The notes beneath the pieces are model-generated. The model ran no database searches. It saw nothing but the letters and a program-made list of their open reading frames with translations, and was not told the origin of the DNA. 62,000 bases of DNA from Lingula anatina (taxonomy: Eukaryota; Brachiopoda; Lingulata; Lingulida; Lingulidae): positions 27,553 through 89,552 of the forward strand of contig NW_019775946.1 in NCBI RefSeq assembly GCF_001039355.2, written 5' to 3'. The position numbers were made by a program, and so were the translations under genes. The number at the start of each line of letters is the position of its first letter. Position 1 is the first letter of the stretch. Positions 60,955-62,000 of the stretch are shown here, piece by piece.

Positions 60955-61590
60955 ATGGACCGCAGCAGTAGGGTGATGTGAAACAGGAACGGCTTGGAAA
61001 CCACAAGGACCACTGTATACACTGGTGGATTTGTACCATAGCTTAGGACAATGTGACAGCAAGATAAGACTTGTCAACAATAGATGATCCCATAGCAGCT
61101 GTATATACAGAAAGGAACAAAAAAAGCTTATTCAGGATATAAAAAAACTACATTTGTGGATAGGAAAAATAATATACCGAGCCACATAACAATTCTGTGT
61201 ACTTGTATATATAACCTGGATTCTCCTCTTGAGTAAAAAAAAATGGGAAATACTCAATCATGAGGTGATCCTTCAAAAAAAGAACTTACCTTCATACCAC
61301 TGATACCAGGAAGATTGTTGGGTAATAATCTGTGCAACAGAAATATAGTAAACATACCCCGGGTGTAATGTTAGGCATGCAGACCAGGAAGGTGGAGTAA
61401 AATTCCCAGGGATTCACTTTACAGCGCTGATAGCTATAGAGTTTATTTCACACAGTGGAAAAGGGACAGAGGCAATGGAAATGTTGTACAACATCTACTA
61501 CCATTGCTGGTGGCATATACTTGTAGTTCTATGTATAATACTTACATTGTGGGAATCGGGATCATCCCAGTATACTCTTATAAAACCAGG
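60955..61590 (+). CDS. First coding exon of an unidentified secreted or membrane protein (CDS from 61475)
   Basis: A good acceptor (TTGGTTATTTTTACAG) ends at 60954 and a strong donor CCAG|GTAAGTTC follows 61590. Translation most likely starts at ATG 61475 (context GCAATGG), giving MEMLYNIYYHCWWHILVVLC, IILTLWESGSSQYTLIKP and leaving in phase 1. The hydrophobic core WHILVVLCIILTLW followed by small residues GSS is a typical signal peptide. A nine-codon upstream frame opens at 60955 (ATGGACCGC to TGA). A second in-frame ATG sits two codons after the first. The protein family cannot be told from 38 residues; the gene continues past the window. Confidence 0.55.
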
Positions 61591-62000
61591 TAAGTTCAGT
61601 ACAATACATGTATTATAAATATATATGCTTCCTCAACTTTTACAAATTAAGCTTTTTATTTAGAAATGTAATATGATTTTATCCCTAAGTCATATACTAG
61701 TATCTTAATTTTGCCTGAAGCTGCCCTCAGACCCTCAGTTATAAGGCCATCCACTCATTTTTTCTATATTTTCTTACAACCTTGTATATAGACTAGTATG
61801 TAAAATGTAGAGTGAATATTGATATTAGTCTTGCAATTAAATTGTCTACACACATATATTTTAGGTATTTAATCCATAGGTTTATGTCCTATTCCAACAG
61901 CATTTTTTGTCGATCAATTTTCCTAATGCTATAACCAGGATGTTAGGTATCTACAACAAGTCGTTATCAACAACAGTGTTGACTCATGCTGTAATGTTCG

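Overview
This is eukaryotic nuclear DNA from an invertebrate animal. Genes are broken into many short exons with GT-AG introns, the sequence is AT-rich, microsatellites are frequent, and non-autonomous DNA transposons sit inside introns. The protein families (a class XVIII myosin and a four-domain metallocarboxypeptidase D) fit a lophotrochozoan such as a mollusc, but the species cannot be fixed from the sequence. No bacterial, organellar, CRISPR, rRNA or convincing tRNA features were seen.

Layout. (1) 411-22853, minus strand: a class XVIII unconventional myosin of the MYO18A type. It has a Lys/Glu-rich N-terminus and PDZ domain (one exon, 21714-22874), an atypical motor domain, an IQ motif and the start of the tail. 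The gene runs off the left edge, so the coiled-coil tail is missing. From the P-loop exon to the left edge I could place 18 exons whose splice phases all agree (789 codons, including one 21-nt microexon). The exon or exons joining the PDZ part to the P-loop exon were not found in the 7.2-kb stretch 14526-21713, which also holds the only ambiguous base (N at 15551). A likely promoter with ETS and YY1-like motifs lies near 26.8 kb.

(2) 28991-40990, minus strand: a complete carboxypeptidase D. I assembled 27 coding exons with consistent phases into 1717 codons plus a stop. Order: signal peptide, active CP domain I, transthyretin-like (TTL) domain, Pro/Ser/Thr linker, active CP domain II, TTL, inactive CP III, TTL, inactive CP IV, TTL, transmembrane helix, acidic tail. 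Vertebrate CPD has three CP domains, so this protein has one more. CPD lies directly upstream of the myosin gene in the same orientation.

(3) 41.3-62 kb: no long coding exons until 60955-61590 on the plus strand. That exon has a splice acceptor, a long 5' leader with a short upstream ORF, a start codon at 61475, a signal-peptide-like N-terminus and a splice donor at 61591. It is the first coding exon of a secreted or membrane protein continuing past the right edge. The 20 kb before it probably holds its promoter, 5' UTR exons and introns.

How they relate: CPD trims C-terminal Lys/Arg from peptides in the trans-Golgi network, and MYO18A links Golgi membranes to actin. Both act at the Golgi, but nothing here shows co-regulation. 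From memory, human MYO18A and CPD both lie in 17q11.2, so the pairing may be old linkage. The rest of the window is introns, at least four DNA-transposon-derived elements (one nested in another), tandem duplications and microsatellites, three of which lie close to CPD splice donors.
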